From assembly GCA_035041965.1 (NCBI GenBank), contig JAPYMA010000632.1, positions 62,001 through 126,000 on the forward strand: a DNA stretch of 64,000 nucleotides, written 5' to 3'. The stretch is from Anisakis pegreffii (Eukaryota; Nematoda; Chromadorea; Rhabditida; Anisakidae). Both the position numbers and the translations under genes were made by a program. This document shows positions 39,501 through 64,000 of this stretch, piece after piece (the first letter of the stretch is position 1; each line of letters starts with the position of its first letter). The notes under the pieces are model-generated. The model was not told the DNA's origin. It made no database searches and was given only the letters and a program-made list of their open reading frames with translations.

Positions 39501-42500
39501 TAATTCTTTTTTTAATCAGCATATCAACCTTAGAAGAAATTCGGTTCCACTAAACTGTAAATATCATATTCTGTGGTTCCAGACCGGTATGGAGCAACAA
39601 CAACGCCTTGGTAGTTTAATCTTCAATGAATATGCAGTCAAACAGAAGTTGATCAGTCAGCGATACGAGTCAAATCAAGTAATTGTTTGAATTATTGGAA
39701 CATTTTCATGAATATCGTTTTCATCGATCATTGAGCTGCGTTCATTGAATTGTTGCATTTTTGTAAGTTCCTCATAAGCACTAATGAAATGATCTTGAAG
39801 ATATACCTTCGTTCAACAGATGTCAATCGGACGCTATTGAGTGCTGTATCAAATTTAGTTGGGATGTATTTCAACAGACCTGAACAGATAGCAAATCTTG
39901 ACTATCCATCAATGAAAGGATGGCCGAACGGCTATGTTCCCGTAGCTGTACACACGCTTCAAACGAAATATGACCATGTTGGCTGATTGATTTTATATAC
40001 TCATTTACTGTTTCATTCATTCACAGGTGTTCACAAAATCATATCACTATCAATTCATCGTATTACTTACGATTAGAACGTAATGCACTATTACGTGAGA
40101 AAGAAATTTCTTCGATTTGTACGCAGATCATGGCGGATGTAGAAGAAAGCCCTCTCGCTTTTCCCTTGAATATCTTCTTCTCCTGAGAAAGTAATCTGAT
40201 GGCTTGAAGGATGTGCTGTCTTCAGTGCATTCGTGGATCGTATTGTTAGATTGTGTGTTCCATAAAAAGACTACAAACAATATTTTTTTATTCAGGTTTC
40301 GGATAAGTTCTATTGCCCGAGGAGAGATCAGTTATATCGATTGATACAGCAATCAAAAGAGGCCCAGAATGTTGCAAAACAGTATGAGGTATGGTTGCAT
40401 TTCAGTAACGTTCCTTGTAGCTGTAAATTTTCAACTCATCAATGATAACTTGGTATGCGTGAATGCGCAATTTAACGGATTTTTCGAACTACTCCTCATA
40501 AAATTTCCTTTTTTACTACAGACTTCAGCAATTTCATAAAACTTCAGCAATCAACACAACCAAATATGATTCCAAATATACGTTCAGAAAGGCATGAAGA
40601 CGATATCCAGCTCTGAAAATTTGTTGTGAATCAAAATTATAAATGCAGTAAGTACTATTTTGTGAAAATGTGCACCAAATGCACTCTTCTTTTCAGGATG
40701 TTTTGCAAGCTGCCTCAAAAATATGTGGTTCTAAATTGGATGTTTTCAGTGTGTTCAATGCTGTGGACGCATGCACGACAGAGGTTCATATTCACTGAAA
40801 TACTGCAGTGTTAAACGAACGAAATACGATCTCTCTTTTGATTTTCTTGATTTATTCTCCAATCATATAAATTTTCGAAATTTTTCTGGTTGTCGCGACT
40901 AGCGCGAAAAGCCAGCATACAACGAGGATAGCACTCAAATCAAACAGAAATGGTTGAGCAATGGGCCGATTGTGTACTGGTGTAATGCTGGGCTTTGAGG
41001 ATTCGGTCTGTTCAGAAGGCGTGAGTTCGATTACGCGTCGGTCCAAAATCATGGACATATTTTGATCTCATTCGACAGATAATCAAGGGGGCATAGTTGC
41101 GACACTGATTGTGAATAATTTTTTGATGACGTTTCATGCAAATATGATTATTATAGGCTGCACATAATCGTAGATGCATATTTCCGGATGATTTATTCAA
41201 GAAAATGAGACAGCTCGATAGTATTGGTCAAGATTTTCGAGATGGACGCATGAGCAAGTTTCATTTAGTTTTATCTTGTCGCTCACGAACATAGCAATAA
41301 ATTCAAATTTGTGCACATTTTGTTCGTTGTTCTTTAGATACAGAAGAAATCGACGAATTGGATGTGATGAAATTTTGAAGCGATCTTACGTAGATATTTA
41401 TTCCAGATCAAAGTATTATCGATGGCATTGATGTTTCCATTGAAATACCGCGTTTAGATGGTGGACCTTTGTTATGGGATATTATTCATCGCATGGAGCA
41501 TAAGGTCATCTCAGTTTGAAATTTCCCTATCAAGTCAACAGCTGAACAGTCAGTGCCTACTGAACAACTAGCCTAGAGACATGCAAAATAGCTTTTCGAT
41601 ACCGAAGAAGAATTGCATTGTGGAAGTTTTTGAAGGGCTATTTCAAACGGAAAATTTCTGAACAAAATTACTCCATCAAAAAATAAAATCTCACTTTGAT
41701 ATGAGATGACTTCAAGGGCATGCTTATATGAGGGTGTAAATAAACCTAAACATTTTCAATTGTTGAATGGCGAATATGAAAATAACTTTCAGGTGTTGTG
41801 TTCAGATCCACTGCATACAGAACATTCCGTTTGTCGATGGATGAAGCATTTGAAATATTTTGCGTATTCAGCGGTAATTTCTCCAGGATATCACAATTTT
41901 TAGGCAGCAAAAAGCTCGAAATTGCTTCCAGTGGTTTATAAGTGCAACCACTGAGATATGTTTTAAAAGAATATGAAACATTTGCAATTCTTGACAACAC
42001 AAATTTTTGCTCCTTTCCTAAATAACTGCACCATGTGAGAGATTCACTGAAGGAATGAAGTGCAATTTTAGCATGACAATACACTACAGTCCTTGCTGGC
42101 AACACTCGATGCTCGCAAAGCCTTATATCCGAGTGGAGGAATACCACAATTCGCAGCTGCGATGGCTATTGAATTATGGAGAACTCCGAGCAATGACTTC
42201 ATTGTTAAGGTACATGGAATCGTATTCTTGTGATTACATACATGAATTTATCATTAATCAATGCTTTTAATCGTTTCGAGGGTTGATCTTACTTAACTGT
42301 TCATTTCAACTTAATTCGATCCAGTCAGTTTATACTCTTCAACTCTTTAATTTAAGTCGATTCATTTAATTCATTCGTCACTAAAATGTGTCACCATCTG
42401 TGGGAATCGAATATGCGAACTTGCACTCACCGATCAACTGGCAATTATCTCGTGATTCCTCAGTTGTGGATTCAATCGTTGGTCGGGGAGGAAGGTTCTG

Positions 42501-43415
42501 TTCAGAGCCAGACAATGCATCACTTAACTGAATGTATTTTTGTGCATTCTGATTCAACAAGACCAATATTATGATAACATAATATTGCACTTGTTGAAAT
42601 CAACAATTTTCAGGTGAAATTCAATCGAGGACATGCGAACAACACATTTTTCGAAATAACCAACGATATAAAAGGTGATCGTTATGATACAAATAAAGTC
42701 GTATTCAATTGTATACAATTTAAAAAATTAACTTTAAAGAAATTGATCAAAATGATGACTTACGTAATAGTGATCAGAAGCAATTTCGTGTTAAGACTCT
42801 CAACAAATATGGTTTATAGAGAGGTGGAATATGAATAAAGGATTCTCCCCGAATGATCATCAGTTTCGTCAAGCATCAAAAATTTCATTTCAGGTTGTCC
42901 AAAAACGGGCGAATGTATGTTAGACGTATTCAAATGTCGTTCACTGCCTTATAATCCCAGGAATATTGTTGAGGTTCATTGAGTTTTTCTCATCAGTAAT
43001 GTTTAACTTTTTTATGGATTTCTTTTTGCAATAATAGTATGCGGACAAAGTGTAGAAGAGTATAATCATAAATAGATATCAAATGATCATTATGAATAGA
43101 TAGCGAACAAATGTGAACATAAAAAGATTTCAGTTGTGTAATACGCCATTGAAAATAATTCAAAACTCAACTCCGTCACCTACAACACGACAAACGAGTG
43201 AAAGTTCAATAATTCAAAACCCAACTCCGTCACCTACAACACGACAAACGAGTGAAAGTTCAATAATTCAAAACCCAACTCCGTCACCTACAACACGACA
43301 AACGAGTGAAAGTTCAATAATTCAAAACTCAACTCCTTCACCTACAACACGACAAACGAGTACAACTTCATCAGCAAATTCTGTTCTACATTTCTTAGGT
43401 TCACCATTTACTTAA
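33530..43415 (+). CDS. Secreted tandem-domain histidine acid phosphatase
   Basis: Histidine acid phosphatases hydrolyse phosphomonoesters at acid pH through a phospho-histidine; in nematodes they are typically secreted or at intestinal surfaces. The 25-exon model gives 922 residues. Domain 1: signal peptide in 33530-33628, RHGDRSP (residues 36-42), RSTDVNRT (102-109), catalytic HD (308-309); exons continue to 38339-38421. Exon 38738-38932 then encodes LCDDVPGNYEKKKRN, a 50-residue linker and NELIFLHM, the first strand of domain 2, with no new signal peptide. Domain 2: RHGDRTP (467-473), RSTDVNRT from 532, HD (737-738), exons 39006-42973. Exon 43134-43415 again starts with Leu-Cys and carries four 18-residue Ser/Thr/Pro repeats. 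Both active sites look complete. Two donors are non-canonical: GC at 36263 and GA at 41245. Reading through the donor at 38422 stops at once (GTT CAT TAA), and AATAAA at 38680 could yield a domain 1-only form. Confidence 0.88.
38422..38737 (+). other. Intron joining the two phosphatase domains, with a possible alternative 3' end
   Basis: The donor is GTTCAT and the acceptor AAATTCAG, both phase 0. The intron contains AATAAA at 38680-38685. Polyadenylation here would end the product after Val-His. No promoter-proximal ATG exon with a signal peptide for an independent second gene was found. Confidence 0.5.
39284..39406. repeat. Foldback element in a phosphatase intron
   Basis: Arms 39284-39322 and 39368-39406 (39 nt, two mismatches, core ACTTACCCCCACCTTTCGG) flank a 45-nt spacer that itself contains GTAGAGCT repeats. 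It lies in the intron 39102-39582. The size and layout fit a miniature foldback transposon. Confidence 0.85.
42553..42598. repeat. Hairpin next to a phosphatase splice acceptor
   Basis: Twenty-one-nt arms with two mismatches and a four-base loop end 15 bases before the exon that begins at 42614. The branch/acceptor region is therefore partly inside or beside a potential RNA stem. Confidence 0.7.
43155..43370 (+). repeat. 54-bp tandem repeat encoding the Ser/Thr tail
   Basis: Four 54-bp units each encode IIQN(S/P)TPSPTTRQTSESS. The last unit ends TTS. Units are nearly identical at DNA level. The Ser/Thr/Pro composition suggests an O-glycosylated stalk. Confidence 0.92.
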
Positions 43416-43867
43416 TTTAATTCAAATTATTTACGAAACCTATATACCACTGAATTCACGCTGCATGTCGAAACCTTATAACTATTTTAATCCATTAATG
43501 CCCGTAATCATTGATGTTATGCTGGAATACCGCCTTAAACTTGCTGCTTTGAAGCACTCCTGAATTTGGATGCAGAGTGCTGGTATAACTGATCAATATT
43601 TCTTATATTAACCCTGGTTCTGAATGTAACATGCGACCCTTCTTGACAGAAGTATCCATAAAAAAACAACTCCGTCCTCATTATTGGGACCAATGAGCAC
43701 CAATGGGTTACGTCGAATTCGTGAAGCTCAAAGTAAATCTAAAATTTATGAAACGATATGTGAGTGAGATGGGAGAGAGGGCCGAACGGGAGCAGTATGA
43801 TCAACGACGTCTTTGCCGATAAATTTTTGGGCCATTGCTGCATTTGCATCACATTTGTCTGTAATAC

Positions 43868-44017
43868 GTGTCCCCATAGGATGGAAAATACCCATATTTG
43901 GGTGATTTGGTGGAGTCAGGAGGTAATGAAGGGGATCGGGAAATTAGTTCTCACATTAATTATTGTAGCGGGAGTGGGACTGTGAAGTAATGAAGCACGT
44001 GAGCGTGGGGATCACTG
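43868..44017 (-). mobile_element. Copy 1 of a dispersed non-autonomous repeat (hAT-like end)
   Basis: This 150-bp segment matches the minus strand of 60829-61026 along its length. Shared blocks include GTCCCCAT, TACCCATATTTGGGT-like palindromes, GGGAAATTAGTTCT, ATTGTAGC and a terminal GTGGGGATCACTG. The end CAGTG(G/A)TCCCC resembles hAT termini. The other terminus is not clear, and the left boundary is approximate. Confidence 0.55.
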
Positions 44018-45820
44018 GATTGTACCATACGGATAGTTGTTGTGCCGTTTTAAAATTACTAGAATATTGTACCTTGACCGGTCAAGTGCAGATCTAGCAC
44101 AAAGATCAGCAAAATTTCGTGGCACAAAGATATCTCTGAATGCGAAAGCATACCTCCTTGTTCGTCTGAATTAACACACCTTTATCAATACAGAACAAAT
44201 AATGTTGATTTAATTACTCGCAAATTCTTGATTAAGATCAATAGTGAGATACTCCTGGTCAATATTCACGTCATATTCTAAAGAGAATGGAAACCTTCAA
44301 TAGAATACATGAAATACCAAAAGATGTTGTTACACGCATGCGTCATGAGAAACTTTAATGGAATGTTGAATCATGAAACGCTTTATCATGAATAATTTCA
44401 GAGCATATTCGAGTTTTGATAGTTTTAATGGCGATCGCATCAGTATGCCGTATTCAAAGTCTCAATTTGGGTTGACATTTGGAGGATTAATGCCGAAACA
44501 TTCAACCTATGTGATGTTTACAATGCTGAGAGATATTCCTTTTCAAAACTTTCATTATCAATGTTCAACAAATAACATTTTCATTTGCAATAAACGTTTT
44601 GATATTATTTGCAAACCAATTTTCAATGTTCTTTTTTCACTTCAGTGAATTGTTTACACGGTATGAGTCAATTTTTGGAATCAGTGAATCGCAAAGAGTT
44701 ATTTCAGCTTGATTCTCGAAACACAAACAATACATTAAACGTTAGAAGAACCCCAAAAAACTAAATCACTAAAATATTCTGAAACATTAGTCATTTTCTG
44801 TTTAAAAAAGCCGTGAGTACCGGCGAATGCAAAGAATAACCATGACAGCATGATGATATCACAATGCAGTGTTAAACAAATAAATGAATAAGTATTGCAT
44901 GAAGTGATTCACTCCATTCAAAAAGAGCGATATTCTGCAATGAAAAGAGACGATCGCAATGTTGATTTTCAATAATGAATTAATGCTATTCATATGTTGT
45001 TCTACAAAACGGTTTCATCCTTTGAATTTTATTCAAAAAATGAACGCAGAACGTTTTTTACAGAATTTCATAGCATTCTGCAGTGATTTAAAAAGAGCCA
45101 AAATCCGAGCAAAATAATCACTTCAACAACGGAATCGTTCAGAATGTTCGCCTATTCGGGTGCTTACGATTAGAGTTGTGGAATTTTAGAAGAATTCAGA
45201 TCAGTTATGATTTTGAATCACTTAAGTTTTCATATCTCATGTACAGAAACTCCTCTTCGCCATCCACTTCTAAAACCGACAATCTCCTTTCAAGAATGCG
45301 ATAAAATCATTGAAGTGAAAACAGCTGCAATTGCTACTAGTCAGAATCCATGCGAGTGGCAAAATTTTCCTCCGTTGGCTTCAGAATGATTTGAATATAA
45401 CGTTCAAGTAATCGGCCCCTCAAAGCACTTTTTTTTCACGAATATCGAGACATTCTCGCAAAATGAGTATGTGCATCAGTGTGGCTGATAAAAACTTCCA
45501 CAGTCACCTCCTGATGTTTACGATGTCAGATAACTATTCACCTACCAGCCCGAATTTACTTTTATTTACTTTTATCTCGCATATACGGCTGGATCTCCAT
45601 CCGGACATCTCATGCGACGTTGGAAATTCATCGGCAAAATCGAACCTTCACCCTGATTTCATCGTTAGAATCTAGGACTTAATTTTGCTGTTATTTATCC
45701 CAGGAATTACTAAGAACTTTACAGATTCTGTCGTTATGGTGCCATTTGAGTGTATGCAATTCATTACAAGTCGTTCACATTTACTGCAGATGCAACATAT
45801 CGATTGAATGAATTCTAGGA
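44018..45820. other. Intergenic region without recognised gene
   Basis: Only short open frames are present (for example 44373-44648 and 45207-45389), with no recognisable motif or paired splice sites. Confidence 0.5.
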
Positions 45821-46301
45821 ATGCAATCCAGCGTACTTTTTGTACTGTTACTTGTGATTTCGGTGAATTGCGACATCGAAATCTACGTCTCAACTTGTGC
45901 TCAAATGAATACACAAATACTGAGTAAAGTTGATCAAGTGCTCTGCAAAACATCGTGCAAATTCCAGGTTTTGCTTTGATCTACTTTTTCAGTAGCTCAT
46001 TTTTTCGATCGCACATCTTGAAAGAAATGATTTTTTGCTGTTTAACAAGTGGAACAGTTATGGTGATGTACGAATTTTGAAAGTTTGTCGAGAAATTAAG
46101 AGAAAATTTGCTTTTATAGCGAAATTATTCGAGAAAATAGCCATTGATTTTGCAAATGATCACACCAGCTGAAAATTGGAACTTCATCTTCAATTGCAGA
46201 ACTGTGGTACTGGTGAATGTCAATTGCGCCGAGGTCGAGGTGTTTGTGTGTGCAGTCGATGCGCAAACGGAGGTGGCTCGTGGCCCCAAATTCCAATTTG
46301 A
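45821..46301 (+). CDS. ASABF-type antimicrobial peptide (nematode CS-alpha-beta defensin)
   Basis: A secreted, disulfide-stabilised host-defence peptide acting on bacterial membranes. Two exons (45821-45967 and 46200-46301) join in phase 0 to give 82 residues. The signal peptide is about residues 1-17 (MQSSVLFVLLLVISVNC). The mature part has eight Cys (26, 42, 46, 51, 56, 65, 67, 70): CxxxC (42-46), NCGTGEC (50-56), then CVCSRC (65-70). This is the CS-alpha-beta layout with the extra pair seen in the Ascaris ASABF and C. elegans ABF family. The junction CKFQ|NCGTG falls inside the core, as does the single intron. It lacks the long basic tail of some relatives and ends with PQIPI. A poly(A) signal AATAAA is at 46415. 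The neighbours (lectin, phosphatase) are also secreted proteins. Identification is strong. Confidence 0.93.
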
Positions 46302-47485
46302 TTTCTCTTGAACAACATCACGTTTATCCCATCGAAATACAATATCTGTGTCATTTCAACAATCAATCATTCCATCGATAATCCCTGATGGAATGATAAA
46401 GAAATGTTGATGATAATAAAATATTCAATTGGACGTTAATGCTTGACGTACGAAACTCCGCACTGACTTTCTTCAGGCTCACATCTCCACAATCCCTTTT
46501 ACTGATTGTGAGAATCCCGTTCTCAAGTGCTTTCAGATCGTTTGCATAAAGATTTTCGTTCGAGTTTACAATTGCAAATACAGACGACACCTATGATCGA
46601 TTTTATACTGATCAGATGCATTTATAAACACATCACACATAAGAATGACAATCATCATGACGTGCGCAACCTTCTTGTGCGATTACGACTTGTGCAACGT
46701 TATTTGAATGATAGCGAATTTTTATCGTTGATATTTTGTGATCAGATGACTTGATTCTCGCTTGCAATGAAACATGACTGATGAGTAGAAGCACTATTTG
46801 ATAAATGATGTTTATTGAGAAGTTTAATGACGTTTATTGGGTAGTATAGGGAAAAATCCAGCGGAATATGCAGATTTGACAACAGTACCCCTTCCCTCAA
46901 TGTTAGCAATTCCAACCATCGCTTTTAATTTACACTTTGTAATTTTAATTTACACTTCACTTTGTAAAAAATTTTTGGTTCTCCTTTTGTGATGACCTCA
47001 AAAACCCAAATGGAAATCACCAAAATTTCAAATATCTCTTCTTAAGAAGGATGTTCCTTTCTGCATATACCACCGATCAATACAGTAATCACTTATTGAT
47101 TGGTTCATTCGATTTTTACTGCTGCATAGAAGCCATATCGCAGTAATTGTTCGTGTCACCTGGAATAGAATTCCGATTTCTATACGACCAGTAATAGCTG
47201 ATTAATGTACTTCCAGGCTATTGCATAAACCTTCAAAAACCTTCATTGATGCATTCTAAAACTCTTCAGAATCAACCGAATCCTTAGTTCATTCCATTAT
47301 CAAAACTTCATAATGGGTTGATATTAAACCACTTTCTTTTGAGGGATCCCTCTTAAAATACAAAGAAGCAGAGTTAAGATCACAAAGAAGACAAGAACGA
47401 ACATAACAGTCTCGAATGCAGTCAAGCAAGAAAAGAGAATTTCGAGTGCGATTTTGGCGTTTCGAATTCACTTGTCCATGCTAGT
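46302..47485. other. Convergent intergenic region between the defensin and lectin genes
   Basis: It holds the 3' regions of two convergent genes. Open frames at 46363-46590 and 47289-47471 (minus strand) show no recognisable features; the latter could be an alternative last exon of the lectin gene. Confidence 0.45.
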
Positions 47486-50137
47486 TTATTGAAGAAGAAC
47501 TGATAAGGAAATTCTGAATAAGATGGAATCAATATTCCAGGATCTGTCATCTAATCGTAAGTAAATTAGGTAGCAATGCAGCTGAAATCACTTACATGCA
47601 ATTCTTTCGCATGCAAAATCGTGCACACTGAAGAGGTCTTCGCATGGTGCTGCGCTCCAGTTGCCAGTTTTAATATCTTCGAAGGCACAGTTTCCATCAG
47701 CGACGTTCGGTTGGTTTGGTGCCCATGGCTGATAGCCGCTTACCTGTGAAAGTTTCAATCAACAGTTCGTAACTCGAACTGCGATCAGTTTACATCTGCT
47801 GAATACGTAATTTGTGACAAAATTACGGGAACAGCGAAACAAGATGATCAAGACGTGCTATATGAGTAGGATTCTCGGCAGAAGTACGCGCCCTATGCGA
47901 AAATGAGTGATTTCAATATTCGATCTCCAGGAGTTGGTAATCACCAACAATGAGCAACTGCATAATTCAACGCCAATAAAGTGCACTGACCGGTAATCCG
48001 CTAATGGTCCACGTGTACTTGCCATCAACACCGGTTGCTCCGAGCCAAAGGCTTTGCGCACCTGCTCCAGCAGCCCAATCTGAACGAATAAGTCCTATGA
48101 AACATTGTAAATCAGTTCTATGCAATGATTCCGGAGATGATCAGTCATTGTAAATCAATGACTGATTTCGAAATGATCTGCATATTGAATCTTGACGACT
48201 CTTCTGTATCCACTGATAATATTTTAATTCTCGTTAATCCAAATGCGAATGAATCCTCAAAAATGGCAAATCAGAAAGGAGTTAACATGAGAAAATGATT
48301 CACTTACTCTTAAGGAATTGATCTTTCTCTGGACTGAGTATTTCAGTCATTTCAGCATTATAGAAAGCACATCTTTTACGAGCAATCTGATATGAAAATG
48401 CTTCAGTTCGTTGATAGACGCATTCACCAAACTTCTTGCATTTGTCTTTGGGGTCTGTGAATTGCACAAATGGCGGTGGACAGAAGCAATTAGCTGAAAA
48501 TTATGATGAGAGTTATCTCGAAAGAGCGCTTTGAAAAGGAAGTCGTTTAGATTTCATTAATTTGATCACGTTGCCATAATCTTTCACATCTGAACTACTT
48601 ACGAATGTTACAACTTGCAAAAGCTTTGTGCAAGTTAACGAATCCCAACTAAATGTTTGCAAATTTCTTATCTTCCGCTATTCGAACTATGAGCGATAAG
48701 TTGATCATTAGAAAAACTTTAGTATTTATTTGCAACGAAATTAATATTAAATACTGAACTATGAACTACTGAAATGAGTTGATTGATTAAATGAGTTGTT
48801 CAAGTTATGCGCATCGATAACTCACCATCGCAGAGTTTTCGTAAGAAGTCTGGTGCGAATTGGTCGTCGAAGTTTAACCTGTAGCATTCACTTCCGAATT
48901 GCATTCTTGGGAAGTCCTTTTCGTTGTCGCATTTTATTGCAACAGTCATGATGATGTTTCCATTCTCTTTTAGCTGCCTTGCGATATTACATGGGTTGTC
49001 GTCTAAATCGCCATTCATGATCTTCGCAGGGAAGCTGCAATACTGAATAAAAGTCGTGCGTCAAAGCATGAGGTCGACATAAATTAGATCGCTGCTCTGA
49101 CGCCTGTTTAATGCCTACTGATAAGATACAGCTGTATTGAATATGATAAGTACTCACCCCATGTATTCGCAATCTTCCGATTTAGCCGAGAATACGATGA
49201 TGAGTTTCTTGACATTTTTTCTACCCGAAGCGTCTATCATTTTCGATGCTGCTCTCAAAGATCTAAATCCATCATTTAAATACCTTTATTGATTCTGTAT
49301 TGACTCTTTTCATTGATTTAATGGAACTGTTAAAATTTCTGGTTGAATACTAATGACATCGCCAAAAATCGATTAGTCTCCGAAACGACTGGGACTCACG
49401 ATCTAATGTTGAAGTTGTCGGCGCTCCTCCATTTCATTTTATGGATGGCAGTAAATGCTTCTATGCTACTGGTGAATGTTGTGAGATTGGCAAAAATCTC
49501 TGCCTGAAAATTTTTTTGCAAAGAGCAATAAAAATTTACCCATTCGAACTTTCTAATTTTTGATACATAATTTCATGAGTTGTTCTGAATGCAGAATGCA
49601 TTTGCAAAGTACATATTTTCTGATATGATTTGCTGAAGAGCAACAAAGAATCTTGAATATGAAGATCAACTGAACATATCTCCAAACTCACATCCTCACC
49701 ACCATTAATCACACCAATTCTTGAAAAAGCACCCTCGTTTTGGCTGACTGGAATATGCTTAGCCACCGCTGCGACGAAGTACCTTACCTGAATTGACACC
49801 TGATAGTCTTACTTTTACCTCATCGATGATGCTGAGCATAGAATTACACAGAATCAATATAATTTCAACTAAAGTCAAGCAGTGTCAGTCAAACACATTG
49901 CTGAATGTAGCTGGCCATCATTGGAATTGGAGCCCTTGCCGCTAAGTTCCAATCTTTACCATTTATCGTTAAAAGCGTTCCAGAAGGTATTTTGCTGAAC
50001 GGATATATGTTTTTGAATTGAACTTACGGCATAGAAATCTGCCGGGTTCATTTCCTTTGACGAATCCAATATATATACAATATCCATCCATGTTTTCTGG
50101 TAATCACAATTGCATTGTCGCTCGGCACCAAACGTGA
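47486..50137 (-). CDS. C-type lectin with N-terminal VWA domain (clec-like, 5' end missing)
   Basis: A likely secreted or surface carbohydrate/ligand-binding protein of the VWA + CTLD class common in nematodes. Exons in gene order: 50137-50028, about 49868-49788, 49747-49692, 49503-49400, 49262-49158, 49034-48826 (VWA), 48493-48308, 48094-47991, 47743-47596 (CTLD), 47550-47486. The VWA part begins CNCDYQKTWMDIVYILDSSK, keeping the D-x-S-x-S-like start, and continues with FSRIGVI and NVKKLIIVFSA. The CTLD has CPPPF, WLGATGVDGKYTW, a QPN motif (in the EPN/QPD position) and CAFEDIKTGNW. Phases agree except at the 50028/49868 junction, where my second exon start is uncertain. No signal-peptide exon is found between 50138 and the unc-3 stop at 50447. 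The last exon (21 codons) is tentative. Confidence 0.8.
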
Positions 50138-50177
50138 CTGAAAATTACGTTCGATTGAAATAAAATTTTATAAGAAC

Positions 50178-50235
50178 AATAATAATATCAATAATGATAA
50201 TAATAATAATAATATTAATATTAATATTAACAATA

Positions 50236-50287
<52 letters not shown>

Positions 50288-50337
50288 GAATAATAATAGT
50301 AAGGTAATAATAATATTATAATAATAATGATAACAAT
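50178..50337. repeat. AAT/ATT microsatellite
   Basis: Near-continuous AAT trinucleotides with interruptions. It lies just upstream of the first recognised lectin exon, where its missing first exon would be expected. Confidence 0.9.
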
Positions 50338-50446
50338 AACATCAATCAATGAACCACTGCCATATTCAAGTGAACTGAAAGCAATCAAAAAATTATTACT
50401 TAGAATTAATGAGCAGTCCAAAGTATTCAAGTTATTTTTGCAACTT

Positions 50447-64000
<13,554 letters not shown>

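Noticed and set aside
41746..42147. Long minus-strand open frame.
   Set aside because: It overlaps well-supported phosphatase exons on the plus strand; a shadow frame.

Overview
This is nematode nuclear DNA: AT-rich, with many small exons, TTTTCAG-type 3' splice sites, introns from 40 bp to several kb, and families found in roundworms (UNC-3/COE factor, ASABF-type defensin, C-type lectin with a VWA domain, serpentine chemoreceptor, mariner). The defensin points loosely to a parasitic ascaridid/spirurid-type worm; the species cannot be fixed from the sequence. Gene models were spliced by hand, so exon edges are predictions.

Left part (1-10.1 kb). The first coding exon of translation initiation factor eIF3a lies on the minus strand and the gene leaves the window on the left. 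A 4.2 kb non-coding interval separates it from a plus-strand 7TM chemoreceptor (4556-9194). An internally deleted mariner element (9218-10113) sits 23 bp after the receptor stop. From 10 to 22 kb the DNA is gene-poor: one weak membrane-protein model, a short tandem repeat and foldback sequences.

Middle part (22-33.5 kb). Three plus-strand genes: a small disordered-protein candidate (22425-25029), a secreted beta-rich protein of 189 residues with actinoporin-like motifs (27539-28763), and a secreted precursor with KKRR-separated repeated peptides that looks like a new neuropeptide-like protein (30805-31883). A G-quadruplex-prone tract lies before the next gene.

Right part (33.5-64 kb). The largest plus-strand gene (33530-43415) encodes two complete histidine acid phosphatase domains in one reading frame, followed by a Ser/Thr-rich repeat tail. 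The two domains have almost identical exon lengths and phases, so they come from duplication of an 11-exon block. An ASABF-type antimicrobial peptide gene follows (45821-46301). The minus strand then carries a VWA plus C-type lectin gene (47486-50137) and the unc-3/COE transcription factor (50447 to beyond 64000), which is complete except for its N-terminus.

The genes between 27 and 50 kb are mostly secreted proteins with plausible roles in signalling, digestion or defence. Foldback sequences (at least eight), two related copies of a non-autonomous repeat and TAA microsatellites occupy introns and intergenic DNA.
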